A stretch of 64,000 nucleotides of DNA. Source: Lachnospiraceae bacterium. GTDB taxonomy: Bacteria; Bacillota; Clostridia; Lachnospirales; Lachnospiraceae. Of the stretch, positions 25,937-35,736 are shown in pieces. Location: assembly GCA_021202635.1 (NCBI GenBank), contig JAJQCQ010000080.1:1-64000 (forward strand). Direction: 5' to 3'. The translations under genes and the position numbers were made by a program. Below the pieces are notes generated by a model. That model worked only from the letters and a program-made list of their open reading frames with translations. It was not told the DNA's origin and did not search any database. The number at the start of each line of letters is the position of its first letter. Position 1 is the stretch's first letter.

Positions 25937-26830
25937 TCAGCCCTTGACCGCTCCGGCCATGAAGCCTTTTTCAAAATACTTCTGAACAAACGGATAAACC
26001 ACAAGCATCGGAACCGCTGCCACTACGATCGAACAGAATTTCAGCATCTCGGTCAGCTTATTCAGCTCGGCGTACCCGCCGGAAATCGTGCTGGCCTGCG
26101 CCGCAGTCGTGCTCGACTGGATCAGGATGCTGCGCAATACCAGAGCCAGAGGCGCCTGCTCGGAGGTCAGGTAAATCAGAGAAGTAAACCAGTCGTTCCA
26201 GTAAGCCACCATGCTGAACACGACCATAACGGCCATGATTGCGCGGGAGAGCGGGATGATCATCTGGAAGAAAATCTGGAAATGTCCTGCGCCGTCGATG
26301 CGTGCCGCCTCCAGGACCTCTCCCGGAAGGCTGTGCTCGATGTAGTTGCGGACAATGATCATATTGCCGACTGCCACGCCGCCCGGCAGGAACAGCGCCC
26401 ACATATTTCCAATCAGTCCGGTATCTCTTACAACCAGGTAAGTCGGGATCAGTCCGCCGCCAAAGTACATGGTAATGATGAAGAAGATACTGATCAGTTT
26501 GCGTCCCGGCATATTGTGCTGGCTGAGCGGATATGCCGTCAGGTAAATCATAATCACCGAAAAGAGTGTACCAACCACGGTATACTTAAAACTGTTTAAC
26601 AAGCCCATCAGAATGCTGTCATCCGCAAACACCGCCTTGTAGCCGTCCAGAGTAAACCCGCTCGGGAAAAAGAAGGTCTTCCCGGCGTATACATCGTAAG
26701 GATCAGATACGGAAGCAATCAGTATGTAAAAAAGTGGATAAAGAACGATCAGCATTATGGCGGTACACAGGATCACCAGAATGATATCGCTGGTCTTGTC
26801 CGAAAGTCCATGCAATTTCTGCGTCTTCAT
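25937..26830 (-). CDS. Carbohydrate ABC importer permease, LplC/MalG type
   Basis: The 297-residue protein has six membrane helices and the coupling loop EAARIDGAGHFQIF near residues 190-205. The C-terminus FEKGFMAGAVKG is typical of MalG-like partners. The start has GGAGGAGG upstream. It pairs with the permease at 26849 and the binding protein at 24128. No ATPase gene is in the cluster, so a shared MsmX/MsmK-like ATPase encoded elsewhere is expected. Confidence 0.9.
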   Translation of the reverse strand: MKTQKLHGLSDKTSDIILVILCTAIMLIVLYPLFYILIASVSDPYDVYAGKTFFFPSGFTLDGYKAVFADDSILMGLLNSFKYTVVGTLFSVIMIYLTAYPLSQHNMPGRKLISIFFIITMYFGGGLIPTYLVVRDTGLIGNMWALFLPGGVAVGNMIIVRNYIEHSLPGEVLEAARIDGAGHFQIFFQMIIPLSRAIMAVMVVFSMVAYWNDWFTSLIYLTSEQAPLALVLRSILIQSSTTAAQASTISGGYAELNKLTEMLKFCSIVVAAVPMLVVYPFVQKYFEKGFMAGAVKG

Positions 26831-26848
26831 TGTTCTTCCTCCTCCCTT

Positions 26849-27811
26849 CTATACAAACGTGACATCGGATGCCTTGGAAGCGATCTTGTTCACGATAATC
26901 AGCAGAATGATATTAATCACCGTATTGAACAGGCCGATCGCGGTCGAATAACTGTACTTCGCGTTTTCAATACCCTGCTGGTATACATATACTGAAATCA
27001 CATCGCTGGTCGCCTTGTTCAGGTCTGTCTGTAACAGCCATACCTTCTCGAAACCGACATTCATCAGGCCGCCCGCGCTCATAATCAGGTTCAAAACCAT
27101 CATCGGAACCAGTGCCGGAAAATCAATGTTCTTGATCCGCTGGAACATCGAAGCACCGTCCACCTTCGCCACCTCGTAAAGGGTCGTATCCACACTGGCC
27201 AACGTCGCCAGGTAAATGATCATGCCCCAGCCTGCATCCTGCCAGATACCCGACGCGATATAGATCGTGCGGAACGCGGTACTCTGTGTCAGAAAATCTA
27301 TCTGTGTCCCCAGCAGCAGGTTGATCAGTCCGCCGGAAGGACTCAGGAAAATCCGAAGCATACCACAGATGATCATGGTTGAGATAAAGTGCGGCGCGTA
27401 GAGAACGGTCTGCACGACTCTCTTATAGCGGTGAAACCGCAGCTGGTTGATCGCCAGTGATAAGATGACCGGAATCGGAAAGCTCCACAGCAGGCTGTAC
27501 AGACTGAGCAGCACCGTATTTCGAATCATACGGATGCAGTTTGGTGAGGAGAAAAATCTCTGGAACCATTTCAGCCCCACCCATTCGCTCCCCAGGTATC
27601 CTTTGCTCGCCTTGTAATCCCGGAACGCGATCTGGATTCCATACATCGGAATGTACTTATAAATAATGGTAATGATAATCGGTATCAGCAGCATGACATA
27701 TAACTGCCAGCTCTGCCTCAGCCGTCGGGCCAGTGAAGCCCCTTTTTTCTTCTGTCCCGGTTTCCCTTCCATGTTGCCGGCTTTTTTCGCCGCGGTTGCC
27801 TGAACACTCAC
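26849..27811 (-). CDS. Carbohydrate ABC importer permease, LplB/MalF type
   Basis: The 320-residue permease begins at GTG (27811), with GGAGGG seven bases upstream. A basic N-terminal tail precedes about six membrane helices. The coupling loop is YEVAKVDGASMFQRI, a variant of EAA...G with Val replacing the second Ala. It is the first gene of the fructan operon and lies behind a promoter with operator-like palindromes at 27917-28037. It works with the permease at 25937. Confidence 0.9.
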   Translation of the reverse strand: MSVQATAAKKAGNMEGKPGQKKKGASLARRLRQSWQLYVMLLIPIIITIIYKYIPMYGIQIAFRDYKASKGYLGSEWVGLKWFQRFFSSPNCIRMIRNTVLLSLYSLLWSFPIPVILSLAINQLRFHRYKRVVQTVLYAPHFISTMIICGMLRIFLSPSGGLINLLLGTQIDFLTQSTAFRTIYIASGIWQDAGWGMIIYLATLASVDTTLYEVAKVDGASMFQRIKNIDFPALVPMMVLNLIMSAGGLMNVGFEKVWLLQTDLNKATSDVISVYVYQQGIENAKYSYSTAIGLFNTVINIILLIIVNKIASKASDVTFV

Positions 27812-27916
27812 AAGAATCCCTCCTTACTTTGATTCGCCCGGATGGCTGCAGAACCGTTCTTTTGATTTCACCAAATCAATTTCGAATCTTCCCTGCCCTC
27901 AGGCTTATCCTGTTTT

Positions 27917-27994
27917 CGTATAACGTTTCATGTTTCCTTCAAATAATATTCCCTGTGTTCCGCCCAGGGAATTCTTTCGTGAAACGTTATATTT
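27917..27994 (-). promoter_or_regulatory. Two LacI-type operator candidates downstream of the operon promoter
   Basis: CGTATAACGTTTCATG (27917-27932) and its near reverse complement CGTGAAACGTTATATT (27979-27994) share the core ATGAAACGTTAT. The second lies 14 bases past the -10 of the operon promoter, at the expected transcription start. The first lies further into the leader. Both fit binding by the divergently encoded LacI protein. Confidence 0.7.
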
Positions 27995-28007
27995 ATCTGA
28001 TGACCGC

Positions 28008-28037
28008 ATCATACACCATTCCCAGGGGAATTGTCAA
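28008..28037 (-). promoter_or_regulatory. Promoter of the fructan transport-hydrolase operon
   Basis: Minus strand TTGACA (28037-28032), 18-base spacer, TATGAT (28013-28008). Near-consensus. Transcription would start close to the operator at 27979-27994, which allows direct repression. Confidence 0.8.
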
Positions 28038-28133
28038 CCGCAATTTGTTGTTTTGGTACACGATCTCTGTTTTTCACAAAATTGTTTTGTGTGTTTTGTC
28101 TGTTTTGCACAATTTCTGTCCGTCGTTTTCATT

Positions 28134-28162
28134 TCATAACGTTTCATATAATTTTCATGAAA
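28134..28162 (+). promoter_or_regulatory. Operator candidates upstream of the lacI promoter
   Basis: TTCATAACGTTTCATA (28134-28149) repeats the ATAACGTTTCAT core. TTTCATGAAA (28153-28162) is a perfect palindrome. They sit just upstream of the -35 of the regulator promoter, between the two divergent promoters. Confidence 0.65.
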
Positions 28163-28166
28163 CCGC

Positions 28167-28195
28167 TTTACAAATTCAGATTTGCGAGATATAAT
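28167..28195 (+). promoter_or_regulatory. Promoter of the LacI regulator gene
   Basis: TTTACA, 17-base spacer, TATAAT on the plus strand. The -10 is perfect. It drives the regulator divergently from the operon. Confidence 0.8.
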
Positions 28196-28273
28196 ATGAC
28201 TGTCAACGCATCAGGCAGCTGCGGGCTTCTCCAAATCCCCCTCTTTTCAGAGGCTGTCAGCGTGAATGGATCT

Positions 28274-28294
28274 ATGAAATTTCATGAAACGATA
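28274..28294 (+). promoter_or_regulatory. Overlapping palindromes before the LacI start
   Basis: ATGAAATTTCAT (28274-28285) and TTTCATGAAA (28280-28289) are both perfect palindromes and overlap. They lie 80 bases past the -10 and 15 bases before the start codon, a position suited to autoregulation. Confidence 0.6.
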
Positions 28295-28309
28295 TAAAGG
28301 AGTAACACC

Positions 28310-29299
28310 ATGGCAGAGAAAAATATTTCACCCACAATGAAGGACGTCGCGAAGGAGGCAGGCGTGTCGCTTGGCACTGTCTCCAAAGTCGTAAACGGGA
28401 TCCCGGTCGGAAAGGATTATCAGAAAAAGGTAGACGCCGCCATTCACAAGCTGGATTACCGGGTCAACAGCTACGCCCAGGGGCTGAAGTCAAATAAAAC
28501 ACAGACCGTCGCCTTTCTGGTTCCCGACACGATCAACCCCTTTTTCGGAGAACTGACCTTCTACGTGAACCGCGAGCTGGCCAAAAACGGATATCGGATG
28601 CTGCTGTGTGCAACCCAGGCCAGCCCGGAGATGGAACAGGCTCTCCTCGACATGGCAGAGCAGAACCGGGTAGACGGCATCATCTGCATTTCCTATAATG
28701 AAGGGCTGCAGATTCGGGAAAGCACCCGGCTTGTGACCATCGACCGGCACTCCGGCGTGGTATCCCCCTGTGTCGCCAGTGACAACCTCACGGGCGGCCA
28801 GCTTGCCGTGCGCAAGCTCGCCCAGCTCGGCTGTAAGCGCCTGCTGCATATGAGCATCAGCTCTGCTCTGCCAAACGAAGCTACCAAACGACGGGACGGC
28901 TTTGTCAGCGCCTGTGTCTCCATGGGACTCGATTACCAGATGCTCTGCCTGACCGACGGCACGCCCTATTCCGTATTTTACGATTTTCTCGCAGAACACA
29001 TCGCAGACGGCAAATTTGATTTCGACGGCATTTTTTGCGGCACAGATACTCTGGCGCGCATCCTGATCGCAAAGCTGTATGAGCTGGGCATCCGCGTCCC
29101 GCAGGACGTGCAGATCATCGGCTTCGACGGGATAAAGGATTACGCCACCGGCCAGTATTACTGCTCCACCATCGTACAGCCCATCGAGCAGATCGCCCAG
29201 ACCAGTGTCAATCTGCTTTTGAATTCTGACTTATCGAAGGCGCCCCCGCTCGTATGCCTGCCGGTACATTATGTCAGTGGAGGGACAACGCGGGAATAA
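28310..29299 (+). CDS. LacI-family regulator of the fructan cluster
   Basis: The 329-residue protein has an N-terminal LacI helix-turn-helix (MKDVAKEAGVSLGTVSKVVN, about 9-28) and a periplasmic-binding-like effector domain (about 65-329, starting QTVAFLVPDTINPFF). Dimerisation and DNA-binding hinge features are of usual length. It is divergent from the fructan operon, and four sets of related palindromes lie between them, so it most likely represses that operon and itself until a sugar binds. The start has AAGGAG upstream. Confidence 0.9.
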   Translation: MAEKNISPTMKDVAKEAGVSLGTVSKVVNGIPVGKDYQKKVDAAIHKLDYRVNSYAQGLKSNKTQTVAFLVPDTINPFFGELTFYVNRELAKNGYRMLLCATQASPEMEQALLDMAEQNRVDGIICISYNEGLQIRESTRLVTIDRHSGVVSPCVASDNLTGGQLAVRKLAQLGCKRLLHMSISSALPNEATKRRDGFVSACVSMGLDYQMLCLTDGTPYSVFYDFLAEHIADGKFDFDGIFCGTDTLARILIAKLYELGIRVPQDVQIIGFDGIKDYATGQYYCSTIVQPIEQIAQTSVNLLLNSDLSKAPPLVCLPVHYVSGGTTRE

Positions 29300-29354
29300 G
29301 GATTTTCGCCCTTTTCATTTTACGTCGTATCTGATATACTTATGCAAAACAATT

Positions 29355-29383
29355 CGTAACTGTTCCATACTTTCACAGTTACG
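29355..29383. repeat. GTAACTG hairpin after the regulator gene
   Basis: CGTAACTG (29355-29362) pairs with CAGTTACG (29376-29383). No T-run. Similar CGTAACTGTTC sequence occurs at about 29789 and near 49395, so it may be part of another dispersed repeat rather than a terminator. Confidence 0.45.
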
Positions 29384-29437
29384 AGGGAAAAACCATTTAA
29401 AATCATAACAGCATCAAAATGGAAAGGATCTTTTGAA

Positions 29438-29707
29438 ATGCAAAAATTGAAACGCATCGCCGCGATGATCGGCGTGATATTTCTGATAGGCATGTATGTC
29501 GTTACCCTGATTCTTGGCCTGACCGCCAGCCCGGCGACGCAGAATATGCTGATGGCGTCTATCGTATGTACCGTTGTGATTCCGGTACTGCTCTATGCCA
29601 TGATGCTGGTCGCACGTGTCCTTGGGCATTCAGAAGAAGAACCGCCGGCCAGGGAAAAGACGGAAAAGAAATCATCCTCTGATGAAAAAAAGAAACGCAA
29701 TCATTAA
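29438..29707 (+). CDS. Small membrane protein with two helices
   Basis: The 89-residue protein has two hydrophobic helices (about 9-29 and 39-62). A Lys/Glu/Ser-rich cytoplasmic-looking tail follows (about 64-89, ending KKKRNH). AAGGAT lies upstream at a suitable distance and a strong terminator follows, so it is probably a real gene. No family was recognised. It follows the LacI gene on the same strand. Confidence 0.65.
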   Translation: MQKLKRIAAMIGVIFLIGMYVVTLILGLTASPATQNMLMASIVCTVVIPVLLYAMMLVARVLGHSEEEPPAREKTEKKSSSDEKKKRNH

Positions 29708-29729
29708 AATGGAATCCTCTTCTGTTTAG

Positions 29730-29769
29730 AATCGCGCAGGCACATGAAAAATCATGCCTGCGCGATTTT
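29730..29769. terminator. Intrinsic terminator after the small membrane protein
   Basis: AATCGCGCAGGCA pairs with TGCCTGCGCGATT and is followed by TTT on the plus strand. It may also act for the minus-strand beta-mannosidase gene. Confidence 0.8.
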
Positions 29770-29864
29770 TCCTGTTATTCTGTTTTTCGTAACTGTTCAG
29801 AACAGCATCGAGAAAAAACGACCTGCGGCCTGCTGTTCCGTATCGTTACTGCATCTGTCTTCCG

Positions 29865-32393
29865 TCACCGGATATCATACACGCTCCGCAGCCGCAGCTT
29901 CGAGACATCGCCGCTCTCAATCTTCACGCGCTTTGTGCCTGCGTTCATATCAAAATAGTTATCGGACAAAATCAGGTCTTCGTTCTCATTCCGGATCTCA
30001 ACGCTCTTCGCGTAAGCAGAGGCCGTCACTTCGATCTCATCGCCGATTACCTGACAGGTCAGCTGCGGGTCTTCATAGCGGAAATATTTCGGATAGGAGA
30101 AATTCACCGTTCCGGAGGAGAGAACCACTCCGTCCTTCTCCAGCTCGTAGCTGATATATTCACGATAGATATCTGCGTCCGGGAATTCCACTTTATCGAG
30201 CCAGACGCTTGTCAGTGCCGGTACGGTAAGCTGATTTTCCCCGCTCTGTAAGATCTTTGCAGACGGGTCGCGCAGCGCCCAGCGGACAGTCACATCTGCA
30301 TCCTGCATGGTCTCATTCGCTACATTCAGGCGGATGGACTTTTCAAATTCAAAGTGTTCGCGAACCAGTTCTTTCCCGGACGTCATCAGCCCCTGCTCCT
30401 CACAGGAAATCATCAGCGGGGCAAAGAATCGCTTCGCGTAGTAATGCAGAGCTTTCAGGCGGCCGCAATAGTCAATCGACGACCAGGACGCCACCGGCCA
30501 GCAGTCGTTGAGCTGCCAGTACACGGCGCCCATACAGCGTCCGCGGTTACGGCGAAAATGCTCCACGCCATAACGAATGGCATCCGCCTGCAGCAGCTGC
30601 GACGCATACAGCACCGTCTGAAAATCAGACGGATAGCGGTAAGTCTGCTGCATGTAGTTCATGATCTTGCCGTTCGCACTGCCATTGCGCTGGTGCTTTT
30701 CCATAATGTAAGAAAATATATTGTAATCCGCCGGATCGTCGCTGATCCGTTCGATCGTCTTCATCGCCGGGAAGGACTGGAAACCAAACTCAGAGAGATA
30801 GCGGAAATAATACTTCCGATATTCGGTAAACGGTTTATTTCCATGCCATACCTCCCAGTAATGGACATCGCCGCGGTTCGGATCCTGCGGTTCGTCAAAG
30901 CAGCCTCCCGACGACGGGCTGGACGGCCAGTAAAACGTCTGCGGGTCATGCTTCGCAAGCTCCTCCGGAATCACCCGTTCGTACATGAACAGATAGTCCC
31001 GCACCTCCTGCGGCTTTGTTACCCAGGAATTGCGGAAAGCGACAAAGGATTCCATCTCATTGTTGCCGCACCAGAGGCCCAGGCTTGCATGATGGCGCAG
31101 GCGTTTAATGTTGTCCGCAAATTCCGCGCGAATATTTTCCTCAAACTCCGGCGTCAGATCATATACGGCGCAGGCAAACATGAAATCCTGCCATACAACA
31201 AGCCCCATCTCATCACAGATATCATAGAACCAGTCGTCCGGATAATACCCGCCGCCCCATACGCGAATGGAATTAAAATTCGCCCATTTCGCCTTTTCCA
31301 GAAGTGTGCGGGTCGTCTGCGGCGTCACCCGTCCCAGTAGATGATCCTCGGGAATATAATCCGCGCCCATCGCGAAAATATCCACTCCATTCACCTGCAC
31401 GGCAAACGATTCTCCCCACTGATCCTTTTCACAATGTACCGTCATTGTACGCAGACCGATGCGGCGCGTCCAGGTGTCCAGGACCACCTCTTCCGGCCGG
31501 CTTCCGTCTTCGGCTGGTGTTTCCGCAGCCGTCCGCTCCAGCAATTCCACCGAAACGGTATACAGGTTCTGCCTGCCATACCCATTCGGCCACCAGAGCT
31601 GCGGCTGGCTGATCGCAAGCTCCAGTTTTCCCGAACCATCGCATTCGGTTCTGTAAGTTTTTCCATCCGGATCCGTTACCGTCATACGGTAAACAAAAGA
31701 ACCGTTCTCATTCTTCACGGCAGCGGTCATCGCCGACTGGCTGTAATCTGCCTTCGCTTCCGCGTGAATCGTCACCTCTGCGTCCCGATGCTCCTGCGTC
31801 ACATATACGCTCTCAATTCTGCCTGCGCCGATCCCCAGCAGAGACACCGGGCGGTACAGGCCGGCATCCGGCAGGTGCGCACCCCAGTCCCAGCCAAACA
31901 TACAGTGAGCCTTGCGGATATGCACGAAGCCTTCCATCGCGTCCTCAGAGCCACGGGTCGGACGCTCCTGGTAAGCTTCGGCGATGTATTTCGTCGGCGA
32001 GTGAAGAACGACTCGCAGCTCATTCCCCTCTGCCTTCAGACTCTCCGCGGCAGCTCCCTTCACCTCATACTCCCAGATGCGATGCATATTGCATGGCGAA
32101 CCAAGCAGCTGACCATTCAGATAAATATCCGCGATCGTATCTACCCCGTCAAAACGCAGGAGCACTCGCTCACAGGCCAGCAATTCCTGCGGGCAGGCAA
32201 ATTCCGTCACATACTCATAATCCTTGTCCATCAGGCGAAGCGCCTGGTCCTCATTGTCTTTCCAGAACGGATCCTCCATCCGCCCCTCCCGGAGCAGATC
32301 CGTATACACTGTCCCAGGCACCACGGCAGGAATAAAATCCGTCGTGCCCACTTCCCTCAGTTTCCAGTTGTCCTTTATTTCCTGTCGAATCAT
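29865..32393 (-). CDS. Beta-mannosidase, GH2
   Basis: The 842-residue intracellular enzyme has the GH2 layout: sugar-binding beta-sandwich, Ig-like domain, TIM barrel, then a C-terminal beta domain. The acid/base Glu is in WCGNNEMES (near 443) and the nucleophile Glu in YLSEFGFQS (near 534). WDWGAHLPDAG is a signature of beta-mannosidases rather than beta-galactosidases. The start at 32393 has GGGAGGG upstream. It lies 123 bases after the GH1 gene on the same strand and should release mannose from beta-manno-oligosaccharides. Confidence 0.9.
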   Translation of the reverse strand: MIRQEIKDNWKLREVGTTDFIPAVVPGTVYTDLLREGRMEDPFWKDNEDQALRLMDKDYEYVTEFACPQELLACERVLLRFDGVDTIADIYLNGQLLGSPCNMHRIWEYEVKGAAAESLKAEGNELRVVLHSPTKYIAEAYQERPTRGSEDAMEGFVHIRKAHCMFGWDWGAHLPDAGLYRPVSLLGIGAGRIESVYVTQEHRDAEVTIHAEAKADYSQSAMTAAVKNENGSFVYRMTVTDPDGKTYRTECDGSGKLELAISQPQLWWPNGYGRQNLYTVSVELLERTAAETPAEDGSRPEEVVLDTWTRRIGLRTMTVHCEKDQWGESFAVQVNGVDIFAMGADYIPEDHLLGRVTPQTTRTLLEKAKWANFNSIRVWGGGYYPDDWFYDICDEMGLVVWQDFMFACAVYDLTPEFEENIRAEFADNIKRLRHHASLGLWCGNNEMESFVAFRNSWVTKPQEVRDYLFMYERVIPEELAKHDPQTFYWPSSPSSGGCFDEPQDPNRGDVHYWEVWHGNKPFTEYRKYYFRYLSEFGFQSFPAMKTIERISDDPADYNIFSYIMEKHQRNGSANGKIMNYMQQTYRYPSDFQTVLYASQLLQADAIRYGVEHFRRNRGRCMGAVYWQLNDCWPVASWSSIDYCGRLKALHYYAKRFFAPLMISCEEQGLMTSGKELVREHFEFEKSIRLNVANETMQDADVTVRWALRDPSAKILQSGENQLTVPALTSVWLDKVEFPDADIYREYISYELEKDGVVLSSGTVNFSYPKYFRYEDPQLTCQVIGDEIEVTASAYAKSVEIRNENEDLILSDNYFDMNAGTKRVKIESGDVSKLRLRSVYDIR

Positions 32394-32516
32394 GTTTCCC
32401 TCCCTGACCACCTTGTTCTCAGACTCGTTTCATTGCTTCCTGCCCGATTCGTTCTCCCGGCGCCGCACAGCAAAGTGCGTGGCGATGATGAACCCTGTAG
32501 CACAGCGACTCACGCC

Positions 32517-33824
32517 CTACAGATTTTCCCCATTCGTCCGGATCACTTCCGCATAGTAAAGCGCAGAATCCTTCAAGATGCGCTCCTGTGTCCGATAATC
32601 CACATACACCAGCCCAAACCGTTTGTTATATCCTTCTGCCCACTCAAAATTATCCATAATCGACCAGTACTGATAGCCGATCACCGGAATCCCCTCGTCT
32701 ACCGCCTTTTTCAGCTCCAGAAGGTAGCGATGGATAAAATCAATTCTCTGCGTATCATGTACCTTTCCGTCCAGCATGACAAAGTCACAATTTGCCATGC
32801 CGTTTTCCGTGATGAGAATCGGCAGGTGATACCGCTCATAATGGAACTTCGGCATCCAGTACAGGCACTCCGGGGTGATGCTCCAGCCCATCGCTGTCCG
32901 CGGAACCCCGCGGTACATATAGGGATTCTCCACTCTCCCCTCGTAGTTCTGTGAATTATAGATATTAAAACCAAAAAAGTCCAGCGGCTGGCAGATCGTT
33001 TTGAGGTCGTCCGCGCTGATCGTTCCTTTCAATGGCTCCGGCACAATTCCGAGGACAATCGGATCCATCCACCAGGAATTCCCGAATGGTTCTCCCTGCT
33101 CGCCCTCATAGTTCTGCCGTCTCGCGGCCTCAATTCCTTCCCGCGTATCCTCAAACGGCGTCACGCCTCCTCCGGTAGGCGCCATGCCAATCTTTGGCGG
33201 TCTCTTCGCGTGAGAGCGGATCGCACAGACCGCTCGGCCGTGCGCCAGCATCACATTGCGTGTCACCGGACAAAGCGCCTCCGGCTTTTTCAGAAAAGGC
33301 GCATGGGCGCCGACCACATACCCCAGCGTCGCAAAAACCTGAGGCTCATTTATGGTCATCCACCAGGTGACACGATCCGACAGTCTCTCCACAACCGCCG
33401 CTGCATATCTCTCAAAATGCTCTGCCACCTCTTCGTTTTCCCAGCCCCCTTTTTCCTGCATCCACATGGGCAGGTTCCAGTGAAAAAGCGTCACCAGCGG
33501 CTCAATTCCCGCTTTCAGAAGCTCATCCACCAGATCACTGTAAAAATCAAGTCCTTTTTCATTGATCACATCTTCTTCTGGCATCACGCGCGGCCAGCTC
33601 ACAGAAAAACGGTAGGATTTCAGCCCGATCTGCTTCATCAGCGCCACATCCTCCCGGTAGCGGTGATAGTGGTCGCAGGCTACATCTCCGTTCTCGTTGT
33701 ATTGTACATGGCCGTAGCTGAGCGCATCCCAGATGCCCTCGCCCTTGCCATCCGCATCACGCGCGCCTTCCACCTGATACGCTGCGCTGGCGGCTCCCCA
33801 CATAAAATCCTTCGGAAACGACAT
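32517..33824 (-). CDS. Beta-glucosidase, GH1
   Basis: The 435-residue enzyme is a single GH1 TIM barrel with MWGAASAAYQVEGA at the N-terminus. The acid/base Glu is in TINEPQ (near 160) and the nucleophile Glu in ILITENGM (near 338). There is no phosphate-binding signature obvious for 6-phospho-beta-glucosidases, and the neighbour is an ABC importer, so plain cello- or gluco-oligosaccharides are likely substrates. Its own promoter candidate lies at 33873-33901, after the transporter genes. Confidence 0.9.
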   Translation of the reverse strand: MSFPKDFMWGAASAAYQVEGARDADGKGEGIWDALSYGHVQYNENGDVACDHYHRYREDVALMKQIGLKSYRFSVSWPRVMPEEDVINEKGLDFYSDLVDELLKAGIEPLVTLFHWNLPMWMQEKGGWENEEVAEHFERYAAAVVERLSDRVTWWMTINEPQVFATLGYVVGAHAPFLKKPEALCPVTRNVMLAHGRAVCAIRSHAKRPPKIGMAPTGGGVTPFEDTREGIEAARRQNYEGEQGEPFGNSWWMDPIVLGIVPEPLKGTISADDLKTICQPLDFFGFNIYNSQNYEGRVENPYMYRGVPRTAMGWSITPECLYWMPKFHYERYHLPILITENGMANCDFVMLDGKVHDTQRIDFIHRYLLELKKAVDEGIPVIGYQYWSIMDNFEWAEGYNKRFGLVYVDYRTQERILKDSALYYAEVIRTNGENL

Positions 33825-33872
33825 TCTTCCTCTCTTTCTCCTCTCCCATGATTCTTCGATTTGCCTTCGCCT

Positions 33873-33901
33873 ATTCTAGCATACCGTCATCTGGTTTTCA
33901 A
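33873..33901 (-). promoter_or_regulatory. Promoter candidate for GH1-GH2 genes
   Basis: Minus strand TTGAAA, 17-base spacer, TAGAAT in the short gap between the transporter ATPase gene and the GH1 gene. It would allow glycosidase expression apart from the transporter. Confidence 0.6.
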
Positions 33902-33910
33902 TAAAAAACC

Positions 33911-34726
33911 TTATACTGTACTCAGATCCCACTCCTCGTAAATCTTCGGCACATCGCTGATCAGCCGCTTCGTATAGGCTGCCTGCGGGTGAATGATGCA
34001 GTCCTCCGCTGTCCCGTACTCCACAAATTTCCCGTGTTCCATGATATAGACCTCGTCGGAAATGTAGTATGCCAGTCCGATGTCGTGGGTGATAAAAATA
34101 ACCGTCATGTTGATCTCGTCTCTCAACTTCAGCAGCATATCCAGAATCGTGGAGCGTGAACACGCATCGATCATGGACGTCGGCTCATCTGCCAGCAGAA
34201 TCTTCGGCTTCAGAAGAAAGATCCGCGCGATCATCAGCCGCTGCATCTGCCCGCCGGAAAGCTCAAACGGATACTTGTTGGTCAGCTCCTTAAACTCCAG
34301 ATTGACAAAGCTGCAGGCCTCGGACATCATGTCAAATTTCTCCTTATAGGGCAGATGCTTCCCGCCCCTCATGTTGATGCAGTCCAGCAATACAGAGTCA
34401 ATTTTGTTAAACATATTGTAGGATGAGAACGGGTCCTGGAAAATCGCCTGAATGTTTTTCCAGTATTCCTTCTTTTTCCTGCCGCCCTTAATGTCACGGG
34501 GCTGTCCCTGAAAATACACCTCTCCCTCAGTGACGCTGATCAGGCCGAGCAGCATCTTAGAGAGCGTTGTTTTCCCGCTTCCGGACTCTCCTACAATCGA
34601 TATGATTTCTCCCTCGCGGAAGTCAAAATCCACATGATCCACTGCAACCGTTTTCTTATCCCCAACACCAAATATTTTAGTTACGCCTTTTCCGCGCAAA
34701 CACTCTTTGCCACGCTTCTCACTCAT
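33911..34726 (-). CDS. Opp/Dpp-type ABC importer ATPase (DppF-like)
   Basis: The protein of about 271 residues has Walker [11 protein letters not shown], signature LSGGQMQR, Walker [13 protein letters not shown] and the H-loop [10 protein letters not shown]. The C-terminus ends with [13 protein letters not shown], the short Opp tail without cysteines. An ATG at 34726 gives spacing of nine from GGAGG; one at 34732 is closer. It overlaps the end of the DppD-like gene. The family is named for peptides, but this operon sits with GH1, GH2 and CE2 genes. Confidence 0.88.
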   Translation of the reverse strand: MSEKRGKECLRGKGVTKIFGVGDKKTVAVDHVDFDFREGEIISIVGESGSGKTTLSKMLLGLISVTEGEVYFQGQPRDIKGGRKKKEYWKNIQAIFQDPFSSYNMFNKIDSVLLDCINMRGGKHLPYKEKFDMMSEACSFVNLEFKELTNKYPFELSGGQMQRLMIARIFLLKPKILLADEPTSMIDACSRSTILDMLLKLRDEINMTVIFITHDIGLAYYISDEVYIMEHGKFVEYGTAEDCIIHPQAAYTKRLISDVPKIYEEWDLSTV

Positions 34727-35726
34727 TCTCATACACCTCCCTGATCTTTCTCTCGGACATCAGGCAACGGTATTCCCGTCCGTTTGCCAGGCTGATATTC
34801 GGGATCTCCATTCCGGCGCAGGTCGGCGTCGCGTATTTGCAGCGCTCAGCGAAACGGCAACCCTTCGGCGGATGTTTCAGGTTCGGCGGAGTGCCCGGGA
34901 TCGCGGCCAGCTTGTTCTCACGCACGCCGGCCTCAGGAACGATGATCGACCCCATCAGACCCTTCGTGTACGGATGCAGCGGATCAAACACCATCTCCTT
35001 CGCCGATCCGGTCTCCACGATCTGCCCCGCGTACATCACCATAATGTCATCCGTCACGTTATACAGCAGCGGCAGCTCATGCGTGATAAAAATCATACTC
35101 TTAATATAGCCCTTCTCCATCAGGTCACGCATCATCTTGATAACCATCTTCTGGCTCGTCACATCCAGGGCTGAGGACGGCTCGTCGGCAATCAGCACCT
35201 TCGGGGAAAGGATCGTTGAGATCGCGATGACGGTTCTCTGTTTCATACCGCCGGAAAGCTCCACCGCATGCTTTTGCAGTACGTCCTCCGGCAGGCCCAG
35301 GATTTCAAATCGTTCTTTCGCCAGGTCATAGATCTCTTTTTTCGTCATCTTCGGCATATGGACATGAATCACATCCTCAATAAAACGGATGATCTTCTGT
35401 GTCGGGTTCAATGCGTTCATAGCGGCCTGCGGGATGTAGGCGACATCCGTGCCAAGCACTGTTCTGCGTACATCGTCCGGCTTCATGCCGGAGATTTCCT
35501 TACCATCCACGATTATGCTGCCGCTGATATAATGAAGCGGCGCGAAATAATACCCCATCAGAGAGAGCGCCAGCGTCGATTTGCCGCAGCCAGACTCGCC
35601 CGCCACACCGAGGGATTTTCCCTCCTCTATCTTCAGAGAAACACCGTCCACCGCATACACGCTCTCGCGCAGACGGGTCACATATTTTGTCTTCAGGTCC
35701 TTTACTTCAAGCATTACTTTTCCCAT
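34719..35726 (-). CDS. Opp/Dpp-type ABC importer ATPase (DppD-like) with Cys motif
   Basis: The 335-residue ATPase has Walker [11 protein letters not shown], signature LSGGMKQR and Walker [13 protein letters not shown]. The C-terminal oligopeptide-family extension ([10 protein letters not shown]..., [15 protein letters not shown]) contains four cysteines in CRFAERC, PTC and YRC. These could hold the iron-sulfur cluster seen in some OppD proteins. It partners with the DppF-like ATPase encoded next. Spacing to the permease gene is 10 bases. Confidence 0.9.
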   Translation of the reverse strand: MGKVMLEVKDLKTKYVTRLRESVYAVDGVSLKIEEGKSLGVAGESGCGKSTLALSLMGYYFAPLHYISGSIIVDGKEISGMKPDDVRRTVLGTDVAYIPQAAMNALNPTQKIIRFIEDVIHVHMPKMTKKEIYDLAKERFEILGLPEDVLQKHAVELSGGMKQRTVIAISTILSPKVLIADEPSSALDVTSQKMVIKMMRDLMEKGYIKSMIFITHELPLLYNVTDDIMVMYAGQIVETGSAKEMVFDPLHPYTKGLMGSIIVPEAGVRENKLAAIPGTPPNLKHPPKGCRFAERCKYATPTCAGMEIPNISLANGREYRCLMSERKIREVYENE

Positions 35727-35736
35727 GGTATCCTCC

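Noticed and set aside
31341-32954. Long plus-strand open frame of 537 codons opposite the GH2 and GH1 genes
   Set aside because: It lies wholly antisense to two clear enzymes, has no ribosome site, and its residues (many His, Arg, Leu) are typical of shadow translation of a GC-rich gene.
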